This document shows positions 17,518 to 26,429 of a DNA stretch of 64,000 nucleotides, one piece after another. Under the pieces are notes generated by a model. That model ran no database searches, was not told where the DNA came from, and was given only the letters and a program-made list of their open reading frames with translations. How positions within the stretch are numbered: the stretch's first letter is position 1; the number at the start of each line of letters is the position of its first letter. Source of the DNA: Lachnoclostridium sp. An181 (GTDB lineage Bacteria > Bacillota > Clostridia > Lachnospirales > Lachnospiraceae). The position numbers and the translations under genes are program-made. The stretch spans positions 86,691-150,690 of the forward strand of contig NZ_NFKJ01000005.1 in assembly GCF_002160325.1 (NCBI RefSeq), given 5' to 3'.

Positions 17518-19067
17518 TTCTCATCCCCCTTTTCTGTCAGGAATTGTTTTATGCGCAGCATACCAAATAGTTTCTCCCGTACTTTTTCTTTTTCCGTTTC
17601 TCCATTTGTGTTTTTCAAAAACGTATAATAAATATCTGATATATTTCTCACATATTCCTGCAAATCTTTTTGATTCGGATTGTCGAAAAGATTAAGCCAT
17701 GCATCTTGATATGATTCTTCATTCAGCTGTTTATCCATCTCTTTTAGGACACTTTCATATTGAAAAAGTTTATGCCACATTCCGTGTAAAACCAGCTCTT
17801 CATCTGCATTTTTCCCCAGTTTTAACTGCATCAATGTTTTAAATTGATCGTACTCAAAGTCTTCTTTCTGATCATCAGACATTATGCCTTCCCACTTTTT
17901 GTTTTTTATTGTAAGTCCAATTCTCTGACCACTGTGTTTCAGAAGTTCTATGGCCATGCAGTCTTTTCCCCCTTTATTTTTAGCAACATACAGTAAGGTA
18001 TCTGCATTTCGTTTTGCCTCATACAAAGGATACTTTACATGTTGAATTGATATTCCAAAAGAAAGCGTTGGTAAATTTTTTGTCCTGCTCAGTTCTTCCT
18101 CGCTTTTTATTTTTTCTTGAAATATTTTTCCCAGGTTTTGACATAGCTCAAAAACAGAAATCCCTTTTCGATTCTCTACTGGTGACAGGAAAAGCAGGTC
18201 ATCTCCACCAGCATAAATAGTCATCCCACCAAATTTTGCAATCTTCTTGGCAGCCTCTTGAGCATACTCCAGGCAAACTTTTGAAAACCTGGTAATATTC
18301 TCGTTTGTCAATTCCTTTAACAATCTGGTTATGTTATCTCCATCTGCCTGTACAACTGCAAAGTATCTGTATTTTTTTAAATTCTCCTGTTTTTCTTCAA
18401 TTCCCCACGGATTCGCAATTTCTTCTATAGAACGAATATGTATCTTTTCCTTGTCCGTTTCTCGAACAAATTGCTTTTTGGACTTCTCGTCCTTTATCTG
18501 CTTAAAAAGTTCACTTGCTTTAATTTTCTGATTTCCACTCACATCTCCATGATCTAAAAATAATTTCCTAAACGGATTGTCCTGATTATCTTCTGGAAAT
18601 GTTCTCATCAACTCCAGAGCATCCAGATATGGGGATAATTTTAAAATGCAGTTCTCTCCATTCAGTTCCTCTTTGTCAAAAACTACATAATGTATCTGTA
18701 AATACTTTTCTAAAAAGTATTCCTCCTTTGCCTCTTCTCCTCCCTGCTTTCCAAATCCCTTACTGGTTTCTTTTTTTACTTTCTGTATTAGTTGTTTTAA
18801 CTTCTCTTCACAGAAATCTTCCGCAAAAAAAATAATCCTGTCATGGAATTTTCCAATTCCATCATCTGTTTTTGTATCATCTGAAAAATGTGGAGAGTAA
18901 ATCTGAATCGAAGAACCGATTGCTGTTTTTTCATCTTGCAGCGCACTGCAAATTCTTTTGGTAATATCCGAAAACAAATAACTCCCAAACCACAATGCCG
19001 CTGGTATTGATACTTCACTTAACGTATCACCAATCGGACCAATCGTAATCCCTACATATTTAGTCAC
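17514..19067 (-). CDS. cmr2: Type III-B Cas10 (Cmr2), HD-less, cyclase active site intact
   Basis: A 517-residue large subunit, short for the family because the N-terminal HD nuclease domain is absent. The protein begins directly at the first palm-like region (YVGITIGPIGDTLSEVSIPAALWFGS). The two palm metal sites are intact: VVQADGDN near residue 240 and IYAGGDDLLFLSPV with GGDD near 287-290. It should therefore make a nucleotide messenger on target RNA binding but not cut DNA. HD-less Cas10 with CorA is the arrangement of systems known to make SAM-AMP. The start is a GTG at 19067 (AGGTAGG upstream) or 19076, overlapping cmr1. Confidence 0.93.
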   Translation of the reverse strand: MTKYVGITIGPIGDTLSEVSIPAALWFGSYLFSDITKRICSALQDEKTAIGSSIQIYSPHFSDDTKTDDGIGKFHDRIIFFAEDFCEEKLKQLIQKVKKETSKGFGKQGGEEAKEEYFLEKYLQIHYVVFDKEELNGENCILKLSPYLDALELMRTFPEDNQDNPFRKLFLDHGDVSGNQKIKASELFKQIKDEKSKKQFVRETDKEKIHIRSIEEIANPWGIEEKQENLKKYRYFAVVQADGDNITRLLKELTNENITRFSKVCLEYAQEAAKKIAKFGGMTIYAGGDDLLFLSPVENRKGISVFELCQNLGKIFQEKIKSEEELSRTKNLPTLSFGISIQHVKYPLYEAKRNADTLLYVAKNKGGKDCMAIELLKHSGQRIGLTIKNKKWEGIMSDDQKEDFEYDQFKTLMQLKLGKNADEELVLHGMWHKLFQYESVLKEMDKQLNEESYQDAWLNLFDNPNQKDLQEYVRNISDIYYTFLKNTNGETEKEKVREKLFGMLRIKQFLTEKGDEK

Positions 19068-20184
19068 AAATCTCACCTACCTTTACATCGCAACCTTTAA
19101 ACTTAGCGTTATAATACTGAACATATTCTTTAAGAAAATCACCCATATCAAATTCATCTTTAGCAGGAATCCTTATTTTTCCTTTATTTTCCCCTTCCTT
19201 TACACTAAATTCATATTGTGTTTCATATATCTCTTCCAAGACTGGATATGCAGTAATAAATACTGTGTTTTTAATCACTTTAAAATAAATTGGCGATGGG
19301 ACCCTTTCCAATTTTATCTCTTGACCATCAGATTGCTTTTTAGTTCCGGTTTTTTTAATCTCAATATCTAATTTTTTTGGATATGTATAAGAAATCTGTT
19401 CTGCTGTCCCTAAAAGTGCCCGCACATACTTTTCATTATCAATCCCCTTCTTCTGCATATATACATAAATATAAGGACTAGCAAAGTCTTTTTTTATGTT
19501 TATCCCTGATTTCATTGCCTTATAAAATGTATTCATATTACGAAACATTTTTCTATAAAGCTTTACTCTTTCTAGAGGAAGAAATGACATCTCATAACAA
19601 AAGTCTGCCCCTGTTTCCTCTTTTAACTTTTTTGCTATCTCTTTTTTCTCATCCTCATTTAAATTCTGATTAAAATTTGTTTCTTTGGGCAGAAAACTTC
19701 CAAACCCTTTTCTTTGTTTTCCTCCAAAATTAGTGACAATAAAAAAGTCTTCTATCGCACTTTCTATCTCTTTTCTCAACTTTGCATGAAAGCAGATAAT
19801 GGTAACCTTTGGAGACAGAAAAACAACATGACTGCTCTTTCCTTTACAAAAAAATATTTCGTCTCTTTTCTGTTCCACTACCTGTTTTTCGGCATTTATT
19901 TTTTCTGTCTCACAAATTTCCATTTTATATTTTAAAGAGAAATGCTCCTCATCACTAAAATAGTCAGGATACTTCTCCTTTACATTTGTTTCAAAGTCTA
20001 ATCCTTCTCTCTTCTTTATTTGTCTCACTATAAAGCGATCCAATTTCGGTTTCACTTCAGTCGCTCGTAATGTAGGTATTTCCTGTGCTGATAAAGTATC
20101 TATTTCCGTTTTTTCTTCTTGAAAATGAACCATCGGAAATTGTGGTTCCAGCGTCATTGTAAGTTTGCATCCGTCAAATCTCAC
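19060..20184 (-). CDS. cmr1: Type III-B RAMP subunit Cmr1
   Basis: A 374-residue RAMP protein, first gene of the Cmr operon. It starts MRFDGCKLTMTLEPQFPMVH, then LRATEVKP; residues 145-170 hold the Cmr1-type helix and glycine motif VTNFGGKQRKGFGSFLP. Cmr1 docks at the 3' end of the crRNA next to Cmr6. The rest is divergent, so the family call rests on the motif and gene order. The GTG at 20184 follows AAAAGGAGGGGAC. Confidence 0.85.
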   Translation of the reverse strand: MRFDGCKLTMTLEPQFPMVHFQEEKTEIDTLSAQEIPTLRATEVKPKLDRFIVRQIKKREGLDFETNVKEKYPDYFSDEEHFSLKYKMEICETEKINAEKQVVEQKRDEIFFCKGKSSHVVFLSPKVTIICFHAKLRKEIESAIEDFFIVTNFGGKQRKGFGSFLPKETNFNQNLNEDEKKEIAKKLKEETGADFCYEMSFLPLERVKLYRKMFRNMNTFYKAMKSGINIKKDFASPYIYVYMQKKGIDNEKYVRALLGTAEQISYTYPKKLDIEIKKTGTKKQSDGQEIKLERVPSPIYFKVIKNTVFITAYPVLEEIYETQYEFSVKEGENKGKIRIPAKDEFDMGDFLKEYVQYYNAKFKGCDVKVGEICD

Positions 20185-20240
20185 TTTCCGTCCCCTCCTT
20201 TTGAATCTCAGTGTTATTTTAAAATATATTTTCTATTTCT

Positions 20241-20269
20241 AGGATAGCACTGGTGTCACTAATTTTCAA
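20241..20269 (-). promoter_or_regulatory. Putative sigma-A promoter of the cmr operon
   Basis: On the minus strand TTGAAA (-35) is followed after exactly 17 bases by TATCCT (-10), about 55 bases upstream of the cmr1 start. It is the best promoter-like pair in the region between the cmr1 start and the thiC terminator. The remaining sequence up to 20424 shows no gene. Confidence 0.45.
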
Positions 20270-20424
20270 TAACTTTTATTCTTTTCTGTTATTCTTTTCT
20301 TTACGAACCAAAAAATTTTCGTTAGAATGATATATTATATTGTAACCCCAACACACAGTGTATTTAAATGTGTTTTTTTATAAGGCATTTAAATTTGATA
20401 AACCTCAACATGCGATGTACATTT

Positions 20425-20460
20425 CAAAAAAATGGCAGGTAATCCACGGACTACCTGCCA
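20425..20460 (-). terminator. Rho-independent terminator of the thi operon
   Basis: On the minus strand downstream of thiC, TGGCAGGTAGTCC pairs with GGATTACCTGCCA and a run of seven T follows. It closes the thiM-thiE-HAD-thiD-thiC operon before the cmr promoter region. Confidence 0.85.
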
Positions 20461-20502
20461 AATATCCTCTAATCCCTTATATCAATCTCTTTCCTAATTC
20501 CA

Positions 20503-21807
20503 CTACAAAATATCAATATACTCGCCATTGAGTGCCTTATTCATACTTCTCACAGCACAAAACTTCCCGCACATAGAACAACTGTCCTCGTGTTCTGGCG
20601 CTCTTTCATCGCGGATTTGTTTTGCTGTCTCTGGGTCAATGGCGCATTCCCACTGTTTTTCCCAGTCAAATGTTCTTCTCGCTTCCGCCATGCAATCATC
20701 CAGATCTCTTGCATGAGGAATTTTTTTCGCAATATCTGCTGCATGAGCTGCAATTTTAGATGCGATAATTCCCTGTTTGACATCCTCCACATTCGGAAGT
20801 GCCAGATGCTCTGCAGGTGTGACATAACAGAGAAATGCTGCTCCTGCAGATGCAGCAACCGCGCCGCCGATTGCTGATGTAATGTGATCGTATCCTGGCG
20901 CAATGTCTGTGACGATCGGACCAAGTACATAGAAAGGAGCACCCATACAAATTGTCTGCTGCAGTTTCATATTTGCCTCAATCTGATCCAGAGGCATATG
21001 CCCAGGTCCTTCCACCATGACCTGAACATCCTTTGCCCACGCACGTTTTGTCAGTTCGCCAAGACGGACCAGTTCTTCAATCTGACAAACATCACTTGCA
21101 TCTGCAAGGCATCCCGGGCGACACGCGTCTCCAAGGGAAATGGTTACATCATACTCCCTGCAAATATCAAGAATTTCATCAAAATATTCGTAAAATGGAT
21201 TCTCCTCTCCTGTCATGCTCATCCACGCAAATACAAGGGAGCCGCCGCGGGAAACAATGTTCATCTTCCTTTTATGCATCTTGATCTGGTCAATGGTTTT
21301 CCTCGTAATGCCACAGTGCAGTGTGACAAAATCAACTCCATCTTCCGCATGCAAGCGGATCACATCAATAAAATCTTTTGCAGAGAGTGTGGCAAGATCC
21401 CTCTGATAATGAATCACACTATCATAGACAGGAACCGTACCGATCATGGCAGGGCATTCGCTTGTAAGTTTTCTTCTGAAAGGCTGTGTATTGCCATGGG
21501 AAGAAAGATCCATAATTGCCTCTGCTCCCATATCCACGGCTGCCATCACTTTCTGCATTTCAATGTCATAATCCTTACAATCCCTGGAAACGCCAAGATT
21601 TACATTGATCTTTGTGCGCAGTATAGAGCCGACCCCATTTGGATCAATACACGTGTGCAGCTTATTGGCACAGATCGCAACCTGCCCTTTTGCCACAAGT
21701 TCCCGAATCTCTTCCTCTGTACGGTATTCCTTTTTTGCAACTGCTTTCATTTCCGGAGTGATAATGCCACGCTTGCCAGCATCCATTTGTGTTGTGTAAT
21801 TTCTCAT
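20503..21807 (-). CDS. thiC: Phosphomethylpyrimidine synthase ThiC
   Basis: A 434-residue radical-SAM enzyme that converts aminoimidazole ribotide to HMP-phosphate. It carries the C-terminal Cys cluster motif CSMCGKFC (C-x2-C-x4-C) and core motifs [43 protein letters not shown] and [12 protein letters not shown]. It lacks the N-terminal extension of the longer ThiC, as is usual in clostridia. It is the last gene of the riboswitch-controlled operon, 34 bases after thiD. All key residues appear present. Confidence 0.97.
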   Translation of the reverse strand: MRNYTTQMDAGKRGIITPEMKAVAKKEYRTEEEIRELVAKGQVAICANKLHTCIDPNGVGSILRTKINVNLGVSRDCKDYDIEMQKVMAAVDMGAEAIMDLSSHGNTQPFRRKLTSECPAMIGTVPVYDSVIHYQRDLATLSAKDFIDVIRLHAEDGVDFVTLHCGITRKTIDQIKMHKRKMNIVSRGGSLVFAWMSMTGEENPFYEYFDEILDICREYDVTISLGDACRPGCLADASDVCQIEELVRLGELTKRAWAKDVQVMVEGPGHMPLDQIEANMKLQQTICMGAPFYVLGPIVTDIAPGYDHITSAIGGAVAASAGAAFLCYVTPAEHLALPNVEDVKQGIIASKIAAHAADIAKKIPHARDLDDCMAEARRTFDWEKQWECAIDPETAKQIRDERAPEHEDSCSMCGKFCAVRSMNKALNGEYIDIL

Positions 21808-21841
21808 CTTCTTTTCTTCCTTTCAAACAGATCATAAAACT

Positions 21842-22639
21842 TCAACCCGAAAAACAACTGTTAAGATCAAATAAATGATTGATCGGTCCGGATCCTTTTC
21901 CAAAATCCAGCATTGCTGCAAGCGCGCCGGAAATGTAATCTTTTGCTCTCTGCACAGACTCTTCCAGAGAAAACCCTTTTGCAAGATTGGACGCAATAGC
22001 GCTGGAGAGCGTGCACCCTGTACCGTGGGTGTTCGGATTGTCGATCCTCTTTCCTTCAAACCAGCGCCATTTCCCGTCTGCGTACAGCAGATCATTGGCG
22101 TCATTGACACAATGTCCGCCCTTGACCAGCACCGCGCATCCGCAGCTGTCTCCAATCATTTTTGCAGCCTTTTGCATATCTTCTTTTGTCCGAACCTTCA
22201 TTCCGGAAAGCACTTCTGTTTCCGGGATATTCGGTGTGATCACAGCCGCAAGCGGAAACAGTTTGCTCATCAGCATAGAAACCGCATCCGTTTTCATCAG
22301 CGCTGATCCGCTTGTCGCAACCATGACCGGATCAACCACAATATTTTTTGCTTTATGAGCAATCAGCCGTTCAGCGATCACTTCTATCAGTTCTGCAGAA
22401 GATACCATGCCAATTTTTACTGCGTCCGGATAGATATCCTCAAATACAGCATCTATCTGCTGCCTTAAAAAATCCGCAGTTACCTCCATGATCCCTGTCA
22501 CACCGGTTGTGTTCTGCGCTGTCAGTGCTGTGATCGCACTCATTGCGTAAACACCATTCATTGTCATTGTTTTGATATCTGCCTGAATGCCGGCGCCTCC
22601 GCAGGAATCACTGCCTGCGATTGATAATGCTGTTCTCAT
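21842..22639 (-). CDS. thiD: HMP/HMP-phosphate kinase ThiD
   Basis: A 265-residue ribokinase-fold enzyme that phosphorylates HMP and HMP-P to HMP-PP. The N-terminal SIAGSDSCGGAGIQADIKT, central DPVMVATSGSALM and C-terminal NPNTHGTGCTLSSAIASNLAKG (anion hole and catalytic Asp/Gly/Cys region) are the classic ThiD motifs. The ATG at 22639 follows AAAAGGAGAAG. The protein is full length. Confidence 0.97.
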   Translation of the reverse strand: MRTALSIAGSDSCGGAGIQADIKTMTMNGVYAMSAITALTAQNTTGVTGIMEVTADFLRQQIDAVFEDIYPDAVKIGMVSSAELIEVIAERLIAHKAKNIVVDPVMVATSGSALMKTDAVSMLMSKLFPLAAVITPNIPETEVLSGMKVRTKEDMQKAAKMIGDSCGCAVLVKGGHCVNDANDLLYADGKWRWFEGKRIDNPNTHGTGCTLSSAIASNLAKGFSLEESVQRAKDYISGALAAMLDFGKGSGPINHLFDLNSCFSG

Positions 22640-22681
22640 CGTCTCTTCTCCTTTTCGATTTTTTGCATTATTTTTATTGAG

Positions 22682-22716
22682 CGGCAGAAAGTGGTGCCCC
22701 CAGTCTGCCGCTTTTT
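22682..22716. other. Hairpin between the HAD gene and thiD
   Basis: GCGGCAGA pairs with TCTGCCGC in the 79-base gap between the two operon genes. The T run lies on the plus-strand side (GCTTTTTATTT), so it is not a classic terminator for minus-strand transcription. It may protect or process the thi mRNA. No other function is suggested by the sequence. Confidence 0.4.
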
Positions 22717-22718
22717 AT

Positions 22719-23375
22719 TTACAGACTAATATAATTCCAGAATTCTTCGGCATGAGGATACTCCGCAATATAGCAGTCTGCCATTTCCTTCAGTTCTGTT
22801 TGCTGTTCCTCGTGGACATCATACACTGCTGTTGCCAAAAACCCGTCTGTTTTTGCGGTTTTCAGTGCGTGCAGCGTATCTTCAAATACCATGGTCTCTG
22901 CTTTTTCTGTTTGCAGATGCCTGGCAGCAGCCCGGTAGATATGCGGCTCTTCCTTACTATGTCCTACGGATGCACAAGTAAAAATCCGTGTAAAATAATC
23001 CCTGACTCCAAGCCTTTGAAGAGCTGCTGTTACCAGATGTTCATTTGTGACAGTGGCAATGCACATGTTTACACCTCGTCCGCTCAGTTCTTCCAGGAAA
23101 TCCGCAGCGCCCGGTTTCAGCAAAACCGTATCCAGATAAAAATTTTCCACTATCCGGTCCACATCCCGGATAATTTCCTCCACAGAAAGAGAAACTCCAT
23201 AGTGCTCTCTGTAATAGTGTGCGGACTGTTCCATGGTAAATGTCTTAAACGTTTCCTTTAAATCTTCTTTTGGTTCTTTTCCAAGAGACCGAAGATAGGT
23301 TTCTCCAATCGTATCCCAGATGGCCATGGAATCCAGAAGTGTGCCGTCCAGGTCAAATATTGCGCCTCGGATCAT
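22719..23375 (-). CDS. HAD-family phosphatase in the thiamine operon
   Basis: A 218-residue HAD hydrolase of the beta-phosphoglucomutase-like group. Motif I is IFDLDGTLLDS, motif II is CIATVTN, and motif IV has MVFEDTLHALKTAK. The cap domain lies at about residues 15-80. Its position between thiE and thiD suggests it dephosphorylates thiamine phosphate or removes a damaged intermediate, but HAD substrates cannot be read from sequence. It overlaps the thiE stop by 4 bases (23372-23375), so it is translationally coupled. Confidence 0.85.
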   Translation of the reverse strand: MIRGAIFDLDGTLLDSMAIWDTIGETYLRSLGKEPKEDLKETFKTFTMEQSAHYYREHYGVSLSVEEIIRDVDRIVENFYLDTVLLKPGAADFLEELSGRGVNMCIATVTNEHLVTAALQRLGVRDYFTRIFTCASVGHSKEEPHIYRAAARHLQTEKAETMVFEDTLHALKTAKTDGFLATAVYDVHEEQQTELKEMADCYIAEYPHAEEFWNYISL

Positions 23376-24013
23376 TCTTCCACCGCCTTTCTGGTGAGTG
23401 TTTTTAATTCTGCCGTCGCAGTGTGAATATCCTTTGCTCCAAAAATGGAACTGATCACGGCAATCCCACAGATTCCGCTGCCCCTTAATTGGGACACATT
23501 TGCCTTTCCGATTCCTCCAATCGCGATAACCGGAATATGAACTGCCTCACAGATATTTTTTAATGTTTCCAGGCTTACATCCTCAGCATCTGCTTTGGAT
23601 CCTGTCGGAAATACAGCGCCAACGCCAAGATAATCCGCACCTCTTTGTTCTGCCAAAATTGCCTGCTCTACGGTCTGCGCCGATACGCCAAGAATCTTTT
23701 CATCTCCAAGAACAGCCCTCACATCCCCGGCCTCCATATCACTTTGTCCCACATGCACACCATCCGCATCCATTTTACGGGCAATGTTTACATTGTCATT
23801 GATCACAAACGGGACATGGTAACGCCTGCAGAGCTCTTTGATCTCAATGGCTTCCTTTAAAAAATTTTCCTCATCCAGTTCCTTTTCGCGCAGCTGAATA
23901 AACGTGGCGCCGCCTTTTAATGCCTCTTCCACTTGCTCGTAAAGGGTCTGTTCTCCCAGCCAGGAACGGTCCGTAACTGCATAGAGTAATAAATTTTTTC
24001 TATCGCACTTCAT
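23372..24013 (-). CDS. thiE: Thiamine phosphate synthase ThiE
   Basis: A 213-residue TIM-barrel enzyme that joins HMP-PP and thiazole phosphate to make thiamine phosphate. Motifs are LLYAVTDRSW, GGATFIQLREKELD, VPFVINDNVNIA, DADGVHVGQSD, DYLGVGAVFPTGSK and IPVIAIGGIG. These are the ThiE signatures, rather than those of the regulator TenI, because pyrophosphate and HMP-binding residues are present. It overlaps thiM by 14 bases. Confidence 0.95.
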   Translation of the reverse strand: MKCDRKNLLLYAVTDRSWLGEQTLYEQVEEALKGGATFIQLREKELDEENFLKEAIEIKELCRRYHVPFVINDNVNIARKMDADGVHVGQSDMEAGDVRAVLGDEKILGVSAQTVEQAILAEQRGADYLGVGAVFPTGSKADAEDVSLETLKNICEAVHIPVIAIGGIGKANVSQLRGSGICGIAVISSIFGAKDIHTATAELKTLTRKAVEE

Positions 24014-24821
24014 ACTTTGCTCCTTTGTTCAATGTCTCTGCATCCATGTTGTATATCGCATCAATGATGCGGTTGCGGTAGGATGCATTTCCCTCCCCTG
24101 GCTGCATATTTGCAAAACCGATTTCCCCGGCAAGTCCCATAAGGCAGACCGCAGCAGCAACCGCCTCTGTTTTATTTTCCGGATTCGCTGCAGCATACGC
24201 TGTTGCCATGCCTGAAAGCTGGCAGCCCGTACCCGTGATCTTACTCATTTCCGGCCTTCCGTTTCGAATGACAAAACATTTCTCCTCATCCGCCACCAGA
24301 TCGATCGCTCCGGTAATCGCCACAACCGCGCCTGTCCTTGCTGAAAACTCTTTTGCAAAAGCAATCATTGTGTCCAGGTTTTCCTCAGTCACTGTGTCTG
24401 CCGCATCCGCATCCACGCCCTTTGTGCTGCCGCTGCCAAGCGCCAATGTTTTGATTTCCGAAATATTCCCGCGAATCACATCAATTTTGATCTTATCCAT
24501 CAATTTAATAGCCGTATTGGTGCGCAGCGCACTTGCCCCTGCACCAACAGGATCCAAAAGAACCACATGTCCCAATTCATTTGCCTTTGCCCCTGCAATC
24601 AACATTCCCTCAATGCTGCGCTTATTCAAAGTTCCGATGTTGATATTCAGCCCTTGGCATATGGATGTGATATCTGCGACATCTTCCGGTTCGTCCGACA
24701 TGATCGGACTTCCCCCGCAGGCAAGCAGAACATTTGCCACATCATTGACCGTCACATAATTGGTGATATTATGTACAAGCGGTGTTGTCTTTTTTACATT
24801 TTCAAAACAATTTTCAAACAT
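24000..24821 (-). CDS. thiM: Hydroxyethylthiazole kinase ThiM
   Basis: A 273-residue ribokinase-like kinase that salvages the thiazole alcohol. It carries TPLVHNITNYVTVNDVANV, GGSPIMSDEP, LDPVGAGASALR, RGNISEI and ITGTGCQLSGMATA, all typical of ThiM. The ATG at 24821 (MFENCFEN) follows AAAGAGGTTATC and gives the normal length. It is the first gene of the operon below the TPP riboswitch. With no thiG/thiH/thiS here, it is the only thiazole source visible in the window. Confidence 0.96.
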   Translation of the reverse strand: MFENCFENVKKTTPLVHNITNYVTVNDVANVLLACGGSPIMSDEPEDVADITSICQGLNINIGTLNKRSIEGMLIAGAKANELGHVVLLDPVGAGASALRTNTAIKLMDKIKIDVIRGNISEIKTLALGSGSTKGVDADAADTVTEENLDTMIAFAKEFSARTGAVVAITGAIDLVADEEKCFVIRNGRPEMSKITGTGCQLSGMATAYAAANPENKTEAVAAAVCLMGLAGEIGFANMQPGEGNASYRNRIIDAIYNMDAETLNKGAKYEVR

Positions 24822-24894
24822 GATAACCTCTTTTCCCCGAACATTTTTCGGAATATGATGATTCAATTATTCAGCGGAAATCATGGAACATACA

Positions 24895-24929
24895 CAAAAA
24901 AGGAAACTACCGATTTGGCAACTTCCTTT
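24895..24929 (-). terminator. Terminator of the TPP riboswitch expression platform
   Basis: On the minus strand, just after the aptamer, AAAGGAA pairs with TTCCTTT around an inner TGCC/GGTA stem. The hairpin is followed by TTTTTTGTG. It is well placed to stop transcription before thiM when TPP is bound. Confidence 0.75.
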
Positions 24930-24937
24930 CATATTCG

Positions 24938-25038
24938 CGATTGTCCAGGCATCCCTACGTTGGCATTATCCAAATCAGGTTCATGGGTCGAAGGTCATAC
25001 CTTCCTCTCAGCCTGTCATACAAGCTCCCCGCTGTTTA
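24938..25038 (-). ncRNA. TPP riboswitch (THI element)
   Basis: Read on the minus strand it shows GGGGAGC, then GGCTGAGAGGAAGG (the CUGAGA pyrimidine-sensing loop), then ACCCATGAACCTGATTTGG and ATAATGCCAACGTAGGGA (the pyrophosphate-sensing arm). All conserved blocks of the THI box occur in order and spacing. It lies about 120 bases upstream of thiM, with a terminator in between, so control is probably by transcription attenuation. Confidence 0.97.
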
Positions 25039-25159
25039 ATTGTTGAGAATATTGTACACTATTTTTAGTGTAATGACAAGTAAAGAGGGCACAGCCGACG
25101 GCCATGCCCACATTTCTTTCTAACACTTTCTATTTTTCATCTTTAATATCTGAATTGTA

Positions 25160-25606
25160 TTATTTCGGCTGCTGCCAGTAATGAAGTTTGGGCAGCATTT
25201 CCTCAAAATAGGCTCTTGCCTGCTCTACCGGCCAATTTTCATTTGCCATATGTTCAGCACAAAAATCAATCAATTTTTCAATATTTGTATATGTGAATTT
25301 TCCTTCAGCATAACACCATTTGCAGTATTCCTCATTAAATGTACCGTCAGTCTCTTTACTCATAGTAGTGTCATCGAGAGGCATACCGCAACACTGGCAG
25401 ATCAGTTTCCTCGGAGAACCTAAAAGTGTATTAATAGAAACGCCAAACAGTTTTGACAACAATTTCAGCGTTTCTGTATTTGGTATGGTTCCACCGGTTT
25501 CCCAACGGGAGACTGCCTGGCGTGTGACATGAATTTTTTCTGCAAGTTCATCCTGAGATAATTTGTTCTTAGTACGTAGTTCCAAGATAACATCTTTTGT
25601 TTCCAT
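25160..25606 (-). CDS. XRE-family regulator with C-terminal zinc ribbon
   Basis: A 148-residue protein. Residues 1-60 are a Cro/CI-type helix-turn-helix (KLSQDELAEKIHVTRQAVSRWE). They are followed by a zinc-ribbon-like domain with CQCCGMPL and YCKWCYAEGKFTY (two Cys pairs), and a helical end YFEEMLPKLHYW. The combination is common in clostridia and bacilli; its targets are unknown. It is a single gene on the minus strand. 25607-25899 upstream contains nothing recognisable beyond its promoter region. Confidence 0.85.
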   Translation of the reverse strand: METKDVILELRTKNKLSQDELAEKIHVTRQAVSRWETGGTIPNTETLKLLSKLFGVSINTLLGSPRKLICQCCGMPLDDTTMSKETDGTFNEEYCKWCYAEGKFTYTNIEKLIDFCAEHMANENWPVEQARAYFEEMLPKLHYWQQPK

Positions 25607-25899
25607 AATAAATCATCACCTCCATACAAATACTATATCAATACAGTCTATAAAAGAAAAGCAACTCTCTGTTGCTAAAAAATGATGATTTGTTATTTTC
25701 TCTAAGTTTCCTTATCGCTTGTTCCTCTCGAAATTCCAGCTTATTTCCATTCTATAAACTGAAATTTATCACATTTCAACTATATTTGCTGTTCGGATTG
25801 TAATCCTATCACTTATATTTGAACTGGCCGTTTTTGACCACCATCTTGTTTTTACCGCTTACATTGATTCCTCTTAATAATGCAATGTATCTCTTCATA

Positions 25900-26385
25900 T
25901 CATTTTTTACTCTTCCGGAATGGTTTCAGGAAAAGGAACCATCCAAAAATCATAAGATCCGATAACAACGCCGGAATCAGATCACTCCAGTAAATCGTTT
26001 GTCCTTGAATGATTTCCGCCGTATACTCCCCGACAAATACAGGAATCAGATTGTTGTTTAAAAAGTGTACAACCACCATCAAGAAAAAATTGAGAATATT
26101 ATTAAGCAAATAGATCCAGATAATGGGTTCTCTTTCCTTTTAATCCATAGGCCACTCTTTTTTCATTGTCTGAACCTAAAAGTAAAATCCAGAAAATCAC
26201 GCTGCTCATGATCAGAAGTGCCTGAATGATTATCTGCCAGACAGAAGTTTCCGTTTTCCCCGACTGTATCGTAATTGGGCAAAATACGAAAACCACTGCA
26301 CACAGAATCATACTAGCTGTAAGCAGGATAAAAAACAGAAAGAACGCCTTTGGAAGATTTTTATTTCCATTTGTGTCATCTTCAT
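25900..26385 (-). pseudogene. Frameshifted small membrane protein
   Basis: Minus-strand fragments in different frames join into one membrane protein. A start with AGGAGATGTTATGAAG near 26385 needs one base restored to read into NGNKNLPKAFFLFFILLTAS. That frame continues through hydrophobic ILCAVVFVFCPITI and IIIQALLIMSSVIFWILLLG (26102-26311). A further frame (25900-26109) has NNILNFFLMVVVHFLNNN and SDLMIFGWFLFLK. About four transmembrane segments are visible. The family is not recognised. The two breaks suggest decay. Confidence 0.5.
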
Positions 26386-26429
26386 AACATCTCCTCAGGT
26401 CTTATTGATTTTCTGTCTCCAAAATCTCT

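Noticed and set aside
18820..18850. His-Asp pair (FHDRI) in Cas10 as a possible HD nuclease motif
   Set aside because: It lies near residue 78 in the position of the Cmr2 PNRF-type segment and lacks the surrounding HD-domain motifs, so Cas10 is treated as HD-less.
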